Both the position numbers and the translations under genes were made by a program. Positions 44,100-53,821 of a DNA stretch of 54,032 nucleotides are shown here, piece after piece (position 1 is the stretch's first letter; each line of letters starts with the position of its first letter). The stretch lies in the NCBI RefSeq assembly GCF_009873495.1, contig NZ_CP046710.1, forward strand, positions 1-54,032, read 5' to 3'. Origin of the DNA: Nostoc sp. ATCC 53789 (GTDB lineage: Bacteria; Cyanobacteriota; Cyanobacteriia; Cyanobacteriales; Nostocaceae). Under the pieces are notes generated by a model, which was not told where the DNA came from, ran no database searches, and worked only from the letters and a program-made list of their open reading frames with translations.

Positions 44100-44249
44100 A
44101 TGACTGAGAAGCAAGTATTTGTGAGGGGGAAGATAAGTGAATCTCAAAAAGCAAGATTTAAAGCTGCTTGCGCCCTAATAAATAGACCTATGGATGAAGT
44201 GATGGCAGAGCTTATTGAAGAATGGCTTAAAACTCAAGACATTAAATAG
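44100..44249 (+). CDS. 49-residue ribbon-helix-helix-like protein
   Basis: An ATG at 44100 opens a frame to the TAG at 44249. The protein reads MTEKQVFVRGKISESQKARF, continues KAACALINRPMDEVMAELIE and ends EWLKTQDIK. A short basic strand, then two amphipathic helices with a turn at NRP, is the pattern of Arc/MetJ-type DNA-binding proteins such as CopG or ParG. It is divergent from parM and next to AGTGAA sites, so it may repress the partition operon or mark the centromere. Confidence 0.6.
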   Translation: MTEKQVFVRGKISESQKARFKAACALINRPMDEVMAELIEEWLKTQDIK

Positions 44250-44824
44250 AAATGAACTAAATCAGTACATACGTATTGATTTTTAGTACTTTAGTACTGC
44301 AAGTCCATTAAAATTGATACTGTTTCAATCTTTATAATGCTTGCAAAATAAGCATAATTCTTAAAAAGACATTGCTAACAATATTAGTAACGTCAGGTAT
44401 TCGTATGGCTTTTAATGTTATTAAAAAGCTTGTAAAACCTTGTTCTGCCTGGAATTAAAGATAAAAAATAAATTATTTTATTTTGGAAAGTCGCACATTT
44501 ACTATTTATTTTTATGGAAGATAAATTACTATGTAATAAGACTATACCCTTAGTCCATCTTTTCTAAGTGTCATGTCACCAGATATACATAAGGAAAGAA
44601 TGCCTCCCCGGACTCAACTTGCTTCTAACAAGTTGTTTAACAGTCCCAGAAGACACCCCTTTGTTTTGTTTGAAAAATATTCAAATTTCTTTATAACCTA
44701 ATGTTATCAGTTCCTAGTACTTCTTACAACTTCCTACAACAGGTTATAGAGAAATTTAATTAAAACTTTGGTGAATCTTCGGGGGAGGTAAAGCCCACAC
44801 AATTTACCTCACAAGGATTTCACA
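44250..44824. other. AT-rich region before the primase-helicase gene
   Basis: 575 bases. It has small inverted repeats (AGTACTTTAGTACT near 44287; AACTTGCTTCTAACAAGTT near 44618) but no clear iterons. The composition and the position before a replication gene suggest a promoter or origin; AAGGA near 44813 is the ribosome binding site of the primase. Confidence 0.4.
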
Positions 44825-47800
44825 ATGGTAGCGATTTTAAAAGGACAAGAGACCGTTGGCGGCTCCGTTATGCCAGGGGCGTTCGCCTCCTTCGACATCC
44901 GAAATTTTCAAGACCAGTTAGAGCCATCCAAAGCTAAAGATAAGTTTATTTGTCCAGTTTGTGGGGGTAATGACTTATCTATCGTCCCAGAAACCGGGAA
45001 GTACAGATGCTTTAACGGTTGTGAGTGCAAACACGTCAGAGAGGCGATTAAACCCTGGGCTGAAGTGGTGGCAGAAAGGGCAGGGGCTAATTACACTCCA
45101 TCCCTAAACCGAAATGCTGCGAAGCCTAAGAGAATCTTGCCCAAACCAGCACCAATTCCAGATGGTGAATTAGGTTTGGTGATGTTGACCTCTACTGTAA
45201 CAGATATACCCCAACCGAAAAAATTAACGAGTAGACCACCAAAAGATGTTGAGGGCAATGCCACCGAAACAATTTATCCTTACTCAGAATCGCAATGGGT
45301 GGTTCGCTACCAGTGTCCAGATGCGAATAAGGAGAAAGGTTACAGCAAGACCTTTCGGCAATGGCATAGGCGACTTGATGGCACACCCCAAATGAAAAAA
45401 GGCGATTTGCCTTGGGGAGCATATCGCATTGATGAAGCTTTAGCTGCTGCTAAATCTGTGAATGGAACCCCGGCACTACTTCAGCATGAAGGCGAGGGAT
45501 GCGTAGAAGTTGGTCGGTCGCATGGTCTTGCTGGAATTACGTTTCAGGGCAGTGGATGGGATAAAAAGACTATCACAAGAGAATATCAACGCGCAATTGA
45601 AGCAGGCATAGGATTAATCGTTTTTCTGCATGACCCCGATGACACTGGCTTGAAAAAACTCCAGACGTGTTCTGAGTGTGCAGCCGAGGTAGGAATTGCA
45701 TTTATTGGAATTAACCCTCACGACATCTGCCCCGATTTACCATATAAATCAAGTGACATCAAAGAAATCTTGGGGCAGATGGAAACACCAGAATTTATCC
45801 GTCGGTTAGAGCAGGAGATTCACGCGGCCGTAGCGCAGCGATCGCTTGAGTTGGCAGAATCCGAAACTATTGAAAAAGAAGTTACGGATTTATCTAATTT
45901 CAAAATAGATATTGATCCAGCAGACCCAGAGGCATTTTACTTGCCTGTATGCACTGCCATGAATTTACCCTACTCTAACTGCGTGACGGCGGGTACTTTT
46001 GATGGCTGGGCTTACCGAAAAATCTTTCCTCAAACTGAATGGATGGTACTGAATTCATCCTTTTACAAGTGGTCACAAGAGAATAACCAATGGCAGCACC
46101 AAGATGATAATAAAGCTTACAAGCTCCTCGCAGACGCTGGAGAATCCGCTTACAAGCTCTCTTACACAAAGACATTTGGCTGGAGAATAACCAAACCTTA
46201 CGAAACTAACGCACACAAGGAATCTGCCTTTAAATATTGCCGCAGTCGCTTAGAACCAGCAGAACCCCTGCCAACCAATACTCATTTATTAGGGTTTAAC
46301 AATTGTGTTGTTGATTTGCGAACTGGTGAACAAATGCCTCATCGCAAAGATTTTTACCTGACTAATATCATTCCCCACGATTATGAAGCCAACAAACCAT
46401 GCCCAGAAGTTTTTCTCAAATTTCTAAATGAAAGCTTTGGGTCAGAATTGGTTGAAGTGATTCGGGCGTTCACGAGTATGTTTTTAGACCCAACTGCCCC
46501 TTATGGTCGGTTTCCCCACTTAATTGGCTTAAGTGGTGGGGGCAAGGGGACATTGGGAAGGTTTTGGAGTAGTTTATTTGGCGAGTCCGGCTCTAGTAGC
46601 GCCACACATTTTGCGGATATTTCTACACCTGAAGGACGGCATCAATATTTAAGTTCCAAGCGGATATTTGGATTCCCTGACGTAGGAGGTTATGCCGAAG
46701 GAGTCCGAGCTTTTTACGAATTAGTTGACAATGGGCCAATGAGCGGACGCGCTTTATTCAATCCAGTAGCTTATTCAATCCAGTGGTACATTCGGTTTTG
46801 GATTGCCTCTGTAAGTCATCTACAAATCGAAAATGCTGGCGACGGCTGGATGCGTCGAGCTTACCCAATCCCAGTAAAAAACCGAGATATAACCCCTGAC
46901 CCAGACTTGTGGCTGAAGCTACAAGAGGTGAAGTCGGACATAATTTCTTGGGCTTTAGCAATGCCACGAGCAGAACGCGATCGCATTTTGTTATCGCCTC
47001 CCTCTTCAGATCGGGCAAAGAATCTGGCGCTAGAGGCATCTTTGTACGGGGACTCGACCAAATCCTTTGTGGACTTGTGCTTACGCCCCTCAACGAATGC
47101 AACATTCATACCACAAAGTCGTTTACACAGTTGGTATGTACTTTACTGCCGGGAACATGGTTATGCTCCTTTGGGGATGTCCAAATTTATTAGCCATTTA
47201 AAAACAGTCTTGCCCCACAACTTCAAGGAACGTAGCTGGACACCCACGGTCAACGGAAAGCGTGAAAGAATTCAGTCTCACTTTGCATTCATTGAACCAC
47301 TGGCTGGGGTATTTGAAATGAAAGTACCGGAGGGGCCACCGGATTCTTCACTAAGCAAAGCGGAATTTTGGTATTGCTTTAAAGATAAATGCCTTGAAGG
47401 GGGAATAGAAGAATTTGAGGAGTTTTTTCACCCTACCAAAACGCCAGAACCCTTACACAGCTTACCTGTCCACCCTGTCCACCCACTAAATACCCCTGGA
47501 CTTGACCCTGGACAGGCTGAAAGCCTTACACAGCAGGGCTGTCCACCCTGTCCAATTGTCCCCCCCCAAGAATTAGCATTGCAAAAAAAAGATGAGTTAA
47601 ATTCTGATTGTGGAGTTAATCAATTTGTCAATTTAACTGATAACCCTTCAGTCCCCAAAGACTTTGTGGACAACTTGGACAGCCTTGCTGTGACTGGGTT
47701 TGAGCCTGTCCAACAAGTAAGTCTTGCCGAAAACTCTTTGGACAGCCTGGACACCCCTGCTGTAGCTGGATTTTCTCCTCAACAAGATGGTGAATTGATA

Positions 47801-47935
47801 AATACCACCCAAAACGAATTATCTCGCCCGTCAGTGAAAGTTGGGGATAAAGTTGAGTTTTTCAACGACAGTGTTCACAAGTGGCAAGTCGGAATCATTA
47901 AGAGCGTTCAACTAATGGAAACATATTTTTTGTAG
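44825..47935 (+). CDS. Plasmid/phage primase-helicase (P4/D5 type)
   Basis: 1036 residues. An N-terminal zinc ribbon (CPVCGG, then YRCFNGCECKH, about 43-75) and a toprim-like region (LLQHEGEGCVEVG, IVFLHDPDDTG) give primase features; a D5-type SF3 helicase follows with GLSGGGKGTLGRFWSSLF as Walker A (about 580) and KRIFGFPDVGG. The last 200 residues are low in complexity with repeated PVHPVHP, PCPIV and DNLDSL words, then a small SH3-like start (KVGDKVEFFNDSVHKWQVG). The frame stops at 47935 after a run of six T; the +1 frame continues for about 27 residues with similar character. It probably starts replication of the plasmid. Confidence 0.85.
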   Translation: MVAILKGQETVGGSVMPGAFASFDIRNFQDQLEPSKAKDKFICPVCGGNDLSIVPETGKYRCFNGCECKHVREAIKPWAEVVAERAGANYTPSLNRNAAKPKRILPKPAPIPDGELGLVMLTSTVTDIPQPKKLTSRPPKDVEGNATETIYPYSESQWVVRYQCPDANKEKGYSKTFRQWHRRLDGTPQMKKGDLPWGAYRIDEALAAAKSVNGTPALLQHEGEGCVEVGRSHGLAGITFQGSGWDKKTITREYQRAIEAGIGLIVFLHDPDDTGLKKLQTCSECAAEVGIAFIGINPHDICPDLPYKSSDIKEILGQMETPEFIRRLEQEIHAAVAQRSLELAESETIEKEVTDLSNFKIDIDPADPEAFYLPVCTAMNLPYSNCVTAGTFDGWAYRKIFPQTEWMVLNSSFYKWSQENNQWQHQDDNKAYKLLADAGESAYKLSYTKTFGWRITKPYETNAHKESAFKYCRSRLEPAEPLPTNTHLLGFNNCVVDLRTGEQMPHRKDFYLTNIIPHDYEANKPCPEVFLKFLNESFGSELVEVIRAFTSMFLDPTAPYGRFPHLIGLSGGGKGTLGRFWSSLFGESGSSSATHFADISTPEGRHQYLSSKRIFGFPDVGGYAEGVRAFYELVDNGPMSGRALFNPVAYSIQWYIRFWIASVSHLQIENAGDGWMRRAYPIPVKNRDITPDPDLWLKLQEVKSDIISWALAMPRAERDRILLSPPSSDRAKNLALEASLYGDSTKSFVDLCLRPSTNATFIPQSRLHSWYVLYCREHGYAPLGMSKFISHLKTVLPHNFKERSWTPTVNGKRERIQSHFAFIEPLAGVFEMKVPEGPPDSSLSKAEFWYCFKDKCLEGGIEEFEEFFHPTKTPEPLHSLPVHPVHPLNTPGLDPGQAESLTQQGCPPCPIVPPQELALQKKDELNSDCGVNQFVNLTDNPSVPKDFVDNLDSLAVTGFEPVQQVSLAENSLDSLDTPAVAGFSPQQDGELINTTQNELSRPSVKVGDKVEFFNDSVHKWQVGIIKSVQLMETYFL

Positions 47936-48178
47936 CGCAACAATTGAGTATCGAGGCTTTAAGGGTAAAGTATGCTCCATAGAAATCTTCAGGAGTGATT
48001 GGATAAAATTTCTGCATTAGGGTGTTAAATCAGTTAACAGTTATTGTCACCGATGTAAAACCCGATTAGGGAATTTGGCAGCATCGACAATGCCGCCAGT
48101 CATGTAGACACTCGATAGACAATTAAGATTGAATTAGATTGCGATTTCTCCCCTATTAACAATCAAAGAACAATAATC

Positions 48179-49093
48179 ATGGCATCTGCTGAACTTACCT
48201 CGCTTGAGTCAACCCAAGCAGTACCGACAGTTGAAACTCCATCGGATGAAGAGCAAGTAAATGTTGATACGTCAACAGAAACAGAAATTGAATCGACAGC
48301 AGCAATATTTCAAGCTGTTGGGGTAATTACTGGGTCGGTCAACTTCAGTTCAGATGGACAAAGCACTGTTACTATCGGTAGCTATGAATACCCACTTTAC
48401 TACTCGAAGCGACAATGGGATGTATTAAACGCTCTCAAGAAGGAAATAGAAAATACTGGCAACCATAATCAGCGTTTGGTTGTTTATCCAAAGGCAATTC
48501 ACTTTCCACGCAGAGAGCAACCGCATCGCATCGCTTTTCAGTTAGTGGGCTTTGACAGAGGGCGAAAACTAGATGCAGTCTCAGGAGAGTTAGAAGACCT
48601 GGAGTTTAAATTATCAGGATTATGGCAGTTCATTCCTGTCTGCTCTACTCCCTGTATCTCGGTGTTCCGAAATTTCTCTGATGAAAGACTCGAATTTATT
48701 AAGCAGTCGGAGCCTGCTCGCAAGGTGAAATTCATGAAGGCAAGTCATATACCCTTGCTATGGAAAGATGCACCCGTCCGACCCTTCAGATTTAATCCCA
48801 AGGTGGCTAAAGAGGAGCAAGGACACGCAGTCTTTGTCACAATCAAGGCCAAATTTCTGCCGGGGCGTGATGTCTTCGGTTTTGTTGCACTGACTGCGCT
48901 ACCTAAAGATTCTGCACCCAGATATCTCAAAGCCTCAAAAACTGATAAAGCCACAGTGCAACTTGCAGCACAAAAGGCCAAACCCAGAGTGCAGCGTCCA
49001 TCTAAAAAGCATAATCTTGGTAGTAGCAATCCTCCACTTAAACCAATCCTGAAAAAAAAGCCCCCTTTGGTTGAGGGAGAAGCAGACAAATAG
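48179..49093 (+). CDS. Unknown protein downstream of the primase
   Basis: 304 residues. An acidic, Thr/Glu-rich start (about 50 residues), then a beta-rich globular part (AVGVITGSVNFSSDGQSTV, YPLYYSKRQWDVLNALKKEI, VVYPKAIHFPRREQPHRIAF), and a basic Pro/Lys tail (RPSKKHNLGSSNPPLKPILK). The layout of domain plus basic tail would suit a nucleic-acid-binding protein. It follows the primase by 240 bases on the same strand. I do not recognise the family. Confidence 0.6.
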   Translation: MASAELTSLESTQAVPTVETPSDEEQVNVDTSTETEIESTAAIFQAVGVITGSVNFSSDGQSTVTIGSYEYPLYYSKRQWDVLNALKKEIENTGNHNQRLVVYPKAIHFPRREQPHRIAFQLVGFDRGRKLDAVSGELEDLEFKLSGLWQFIPVCSTPCISVFRNFSDERLEFIKQSEPARKVKFMKASHIPLLWKDAPVRPFRFNPKVAKEEQGHAVFVTIKAKFLPGRDVFGFVALTALPKDSAPRYLKASKTDKATVQLAAQKAKPRVQRPSKKHNLGSSNPPLKPILKKKPPLVEGEADK

Positions 49094-49154
49094 TGATACT
49101 AAAAAGCGCCCCCTTTTTGAGAGCGCCTTTCATTTTATTTGACGTTATTGCTAA

Positions 49155-50238
49155 TTAACCGTTGATAGCAGGAGCGGTAAGAGCTACAGGAGCAAGATCA
49201 CCAGCAGCCAAATCTAGAGGGAAGTTGTGAGCGTTACGCTCGTGCATTACTTCCATACCCAGGTTAGCGCGGTTGATTACATCCGCCCAAGTTGCAATCA
49301 CACGACCTTCAGAGTCAATGATTGATTGGTTGAAGTTGAAACCGTTCAAGTTGAACGCCATTGTGCTTACACCCAAGGCAGTGAACCAGATGCCGATTAC
49401 AGGCCATGCTGCTAAGAAGAAGTGCAGTGAACGGCTGTTGTTGAAAGAAGCGTATTGGAAGATTAGACGACCGAAGTAGCCGTGAGCTGCAACGATGTTG
49501 TAGGTTTCTTCTTCTTGACCGAATTTGTAACCGTAGTTTTGTGACTCGGTTTCGGTTGTTTCACGAACTAAGGAACTTGTTACTAATGAACCGTGCATTG
49601 CAGAGAACAAACTTCCGCCGAATACACCAGCTACACCTAGTTGGTGGAAGGGGTGCATCAAGATGTTGTGTTCTGCTTGGAACACGATCATGAAGTTGAA
49701 TGTTCCTGAGATACCACAAAGGCATACCATCAGAGAATGAACCTTGTCCGATGGGGTATACCAAGAAGACTGCGGTTGCTGCTGCGACTGGAGCAGAATA
49801 TGCGATCGCAATCCAAGGACGCATACCTAAGCGGTAGGATAGTTCCCATTCACGACCCAAGTAGCAGAATACGCCAATCAGGAAGTGGAAAATTACCAAT
49901 TGGTAAGGACCGCCGTTGTACAGCCACTCGTCTAAGGAAGCTGCTTCCCAAATTGGGTAGAAGTGCAAGCCGATAGCGTTGGAGGAAGGTACTACTGCAC
50001 CAGAGATGATGTTGTTTCCGTAGATCAAGGAACCTGCTACAGGTTCACGGATACCATCGATGTCTACTGGAGGAGCGGCGATGAAAGCGATTACGAAGCA
50101 AGCGGTGGCCGCTAGCAAGGTGGGGATCATTACTACGCCGAACCAACCGATGTAGATGCGGTTGTTGGTGCTGGTAATCCACTCACAGAATCGATCCCAT
50201 ACGTTAGCGCTTGAGCGCTGTTGTAAGGTTGCTGTCAT
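49155..50238 (-). pseudogene. psbA: Photosystem II D1 protein, frame broken by one inserted base
   Basis: D1 binds the manganese cluster, P680 and the acceptor quinone. The first 174 residues (MTATLQQRSS, E130 in YLGREWEL, Y161, D170 in SFSDGMPL) are in one frame from the ATG at 50238; the rest (GISGTFNFMIVFQ, H190 and H198 regions, to the stop at 49155) lie in the next. A single additional base near 49717 (plus strand CCACAAAGG where CCCAAAGG is expected) causes the shift. Apart from that the protein is complete, including the C-terminal AGDLAPVALTAPAING extension cut by CtpA. E130 marks the high-light type. It may be a sequencing error or a recent loss of an extra copy. Confidence 0.93.
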
Positions 50239-50390
50239 GGTTTTATGATTGCGGTTAGTTATTTATGAATCAGGCAGTAAAGTCTTTGCCTGTGAAACTA
50301 CTTTACGATGCTTTACAATTTTTCATCAACTATCTCGCTTTTGTAAAGTTGATACAATCTATTCGCTTTACTTATTTAAAGGGGAAAAGT
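50239..50390 (-). promoter_or_regulatory. psbA upstream region with CTTTAC repeats
   Basis: CTTTAC occurs at 50301, 50311 and 50366 and as GTAAAG at 50343. The first two are 10 bases apart, one helical turn. The region should hold the psbA promoter and 5' leader; the repeats may bind a light-response regulator. The -10 and -35 boxes are not certain. Confidence 0.45.
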
Positions 50391-51856
50391 GAGTAGACGT
50401 AGCCCAACCCAGGCGGGAGGAAAGCGCGATAGTGTACCCGCCCGTATTAAGAGCGATTGGACAACGATTAGCTAGGTGTGGACTAACCGAGATTCAGGCA
50501 CAACTTTTAGGGGTCGCCATAGTGCATTTTATCTGCGGCTGACTTAAATTAACACTCGTTCGTCTGAGCTAATAAACACAAAAAAGTAAACCAATCATCA
50601 TCATTGGTTTAATGTCCCACGCGAAGAAAGGAAAATGAAGGTTTGAGGGCGTTACGCGATGATTTTGACAGCTTTTAAAGGAACAAACTGATTAATTTAA
50701 TTCCGTAACGGCAGTTACATGAGGTTCGGTTCCTCAAAAGGGGGGGCAATGGATATGGGCTGGGCATATCAAAAAACCCTACCAACGCGTGTGAGGCGGT
50801 TGTAGGGCTTAGGTGTAATGAGATGAGGCATTTTTGGAACTTTTAGATTATAGAAAAGGATTTGGAATGGATTAAACAACTACGGGGAGATATCTAGATA
50901 ATCCTGGGAAATAGTTCGAGGTGACACTAAAATGTGTTTTTATTTACATAAATAGTTAACAACTTTTTATGCCTATAGATACTATGAGAAACCCTAAAAA
51001 GTAAGTGATATTGATAATATCCAATTCTACTTTCCCCTGCACACTGTATAGATTGTAGGGGTTATCTACTTTTTTAAAGTAGAAATAATAGGGTCAAAAA
51101 GTCCCCTTGTTGCCTGACTTTTTATTCTTCCAACTATCGTCCATGTCTAGCAGAGAATTAAAACTCTTGATGGCATATTGAGGAAGCTTAGAACAACAAA
51201 AGATTAGGGACATAAAGATGCGATTGGGGGAAAGTGCGATCGCACTTTTTTTAGTGTATAACAGCAATAATTTTGAGATTCGTGGGCTTCGGTTCCAGAA
51301 ACCGGGGCTAGACGGATGGGGAGGTGCGATAACGCGTTTGCGTTATCGCGTCTAGCACTAGCCCAACAAAAAAACCTTCCTGGCTTAGGCCATCCAGCTA
51401 ATGGTCTGGACAGGGCAAACAATTCCAGTTAATCGATGTCAAATCGTTGTAGTCTGTGGATCACAGGGTCTACAGAAACGCGATGAAAATCAATCGGCAC
51501 TTAGCGCCTTCTTTCTAACGCAGTCAGAGATACAGCTAATCTTCAGTCATGGCTTAGACAATGACCGCGATCGCAACGAGAACACCGCAGGCATCGCACT
51601 CGCCTCAATAACCATAGCCTCATATTGTTTTTATGTCGGAGTTGTCAGTACTTGCAATAACTAAAATATCAGCATTATTACAGCCTTATTTGATATATCC
51701 TGTGATCAGTAAGGGTTATCGCAGTGATTTTTATTGAATACTTTTGGCTATTTTCAGAATTTTTAAGTAACTAAAATTGATTCTCAAAATAGATAAAAGC
51801 CTATTAAATAGGATACCCTTTTAATCTAAATTAGTCTCAAATAATGGGTGTATTTT
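50391..51856. other. Gene-poor region between psbA and asnB
   Basis: About 1.47 kb. From a GTG at 50432, with GGAGG upstream, a 36-codon frame reads YPPVLRAIGQRLARCGLTEI then QAQLLGVA and stops at 50542; it resembles the start of an XRE-type HTH protein. Hairpins: AAACCAAT/ATTGGTTT (50588-50610), CCCTACCAACGC with GCGGTTGTAGGG (50777-50807), AAAGTGCGATCGCACTTT before a T run (51231-51252), and GCGATAACGC/GCGTTATCGC (51326-51349) inside CTAGACG/CGTCTAG. A frame of 87 codons near 51401 has no coding character. Confidence 0.4.
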
Positions 51857-53785
51857 ATGTGTGGCATAGTGGCCTTATTTTCCAAAAAGGAACCAATTTC
51901 CGAATCATCTTTGAGACTAGGTATTGATTGCTTGAAGCATCGAGGGCCAGATGGACAAAAATTTTGGATTTCTCCAGATAGACGTGTTGCATTAGGACAT
52001 ACACGACTTAGTATTATTGACCTTCAAAACGGAGATCAACCGATTGCCAACCAAGATGAAACTCTACATATCATTGCCAATGGAGAGTTTTATGACTTCG
52101 AGCGTATACAGCGTGATTTGAAACAATGGGGATATCAGCTAACAACTAACTCAGATACTGAGATAGCCCTGCATCTATACAGCGAGTTTGGCACACAATG
52201 CCTACATCATCTGAGGGGTGAGTTTGCTTTTATCATTTGGGATGAACGTAATGATTTACTATTTGCAGCACGAGATCGTTTTGGCATCAAGCCTCTGTAT
52301 TACAGTATTTATAACAATACTCTTTATCTAGCGTCTGAAGTCAAAGCTTTATTTGCTGCGGGTGTCCCAGGTTCTTGGGATCATGAATCTTTTTGGCAAG
52401 CTGAGTGCGGCATCTTAGCTCCAGACCGCACTATCTTTGCCAATGTTTACCAAGTACCACCAGGCTATTTTCTGTTGGCATCTCGCTCTGGAATACAACT
52501 GCATCGTTATTGGGATTTTGATTATCCGCTGATTAATGATTCCTTACCTCAGTACAAGGCAGAGGATTACATTGAACAACTTCGCCATACATTAGATGAA
52601 GCTATCCAATTGCGTTTGAGGGCTGATGTGCCAGTTGGTTGTTATCTCAGTGGTGGTCTTGATTCATCTACGGTTTTAGGGATGGCAGCACATCATAGTT
52701 CTTCTCCCATTCAGGCATTTACTCTTGCTTTTGACCATGAAGCTTATAACGAAGAACCACTTGCTCGTGAAATGGCAGCACATACTGGTGCTAATTTACA
52801 AACTATTCCTATTCGCCAATCGGACTTAGCTGAACATTTTGCCGATTCTATCTGGCATTGTGAAATGCTATGTATTAACGCCAACACAACTGCAAAATAT
52901 CTGTTAAGTCAAGCTGCACGAGATGCAGGTTATAAAGTTGTACTTACAGGTGAAGGTTCGGATGAAATATTTGGAGGCTATGTTCATTTCCGCCAAGATA
53001 TGTTGCTCCACAATCAACAAGGACAAGATGAGCAGACAGTACAACTTCTGTTAGAAGAACTGAAGTTAAAGAATAAAGTTTCAGTAGGACTTTTATTAGC
53101 GGAAAATAGCTCAAGTCAAGCTTTAAATAGTGTTCAGCGTTTGTTAGGCTTTGCCCCTGCTTGGATGCGCGCTTCGGCTGAAGGATATGTCAGGTCTGTG
53201 CCTTTATATTCACCGGACTTTATCGCACAATTTCTACACAAGGATGTTTATCGTGGATTTTTTAATCAAATAGATGTACAAAAACAATTAAAGGGAAGGG
53301 AGCCTGTACACCAATCTCTTTATTTATGGTCTAAAACTATCTTACCTAATTACCTTTTACGAATGTTAGGCGATGGTGTTGAAATGGCACACTCCATTGA
53401 AGGGCGGCTTCCTTTTTTGGATCACAAAGTTGTGGAATTAGTTTGCAATATGCCCGTTGCACTCAAGATTCGTGGATTGACTGAAAAATATGTACTAAGA
53501 GAAGCAGCAAAGCCGTTTATAACTGATACGATGTATAACCGCCAAAAGCATCCATTTCTAGCTCCACCTTCAACTTTTAAGCCAAATGAACCCCTACAGC
53601 AACTTGTCCAAGATACCCTGCGGAGTTCGGGAATGTCTTCTGTACCTTTCTATAATCATGCAGCAGTAATTAATTTGCTTGACCAATTACCAACAATGAG
53701 TGAAAGCCAAAGTACTTCCATTGATGTAATTTTGATGAAAATGCTGAGTACTTACATTCTTCAAGAAAGGTTCGGACTAACGTGA
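51857..53785 (+). CDS. asnB: Asparagine synthetase, glutamine-hydrolysing
   Basis: 642 residues from the ATG at 51857, chosen so that cysteine is residue 2 (MCGIVALF), the nucleophile exposed after Met removal; an in-frame GTG 9 bases earlier would bury it. The N-terminal class II glutaminase domain has HRGPDG, GHTRLSIIDL, NGEFYD and the D of TNSDTE. The synthase domain has YLSGGLDSSTVLG (PP-loop, near 260) and LTGEGSDEIFGGY. It forms asparagine from aspartate, ATP and glutamine. Paralogues act in peptide or exopolysaccharide pathways. No neighbour decides between these uses. Confidence 0.9.
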   Translation: MCGIVALFSKKEPISESSLRLGIDCLKHRGPDGQKFWISPDRRVALGHTRLSIIDLQNGDQPIANQDETLHIIANGEFYDFERIQRDLKQWGYQLTTNSDTEIALHLYSEFGTQCLHHLRGEFAFIIWDERNDLLFAARDRFGIKPLYYSIYNNTLYLASEVKALFAAGVPGSWDHESFWQAECGILAPDRTIFANVYQVPPGYFLLASRSGIQLHRYWDFDYPLINDSLPQYKAEDYIEQLRHTLDEAIQLRLRADVPVGCYLSGGLDSSTVLGMAAHHSSSPIQAFTLAFDHEAYNEEPLAREMAAHTGANLQTIPIRQSDLAEHFADSIWHCEMLCINANTTAKYLLSQAARDAGYKVVLTGEGSDEIFGGYVHFRQDMLLHNQQGQDEQTVQLLLEELKLKNKVSVGLLLAENSSSQALNSVQRLLGFAPAWMRASAEGYVRSVPLYSPDFIAQFLHKDVYRGFFNQIDVQKQLKGREPVHQSLYLWSKTILPNYLLRMLGDGVEMAHSIEGRLPFLDHKVVELVCNMPVALKIRGLTEKYVLREAAKPFITDTMYNRQKHPFLAPPSTFKPNEPLQQLVQDTLRSSGMSSVPFYNHAAVINLLDQLPTMSESQSTSIDVILMKMLSTYILQERFGLT

Positions 53786-53821
53786 GTTGTTAGTAAGTAA
53801 TTTGCCATTATGGCATCACCG

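Noticed and set aside
51401..51664. 87-codon frame before asnB
   Set aside because: No ribosome binding site, no recognisable domain, and composition like the surrounding non-coding sequence.
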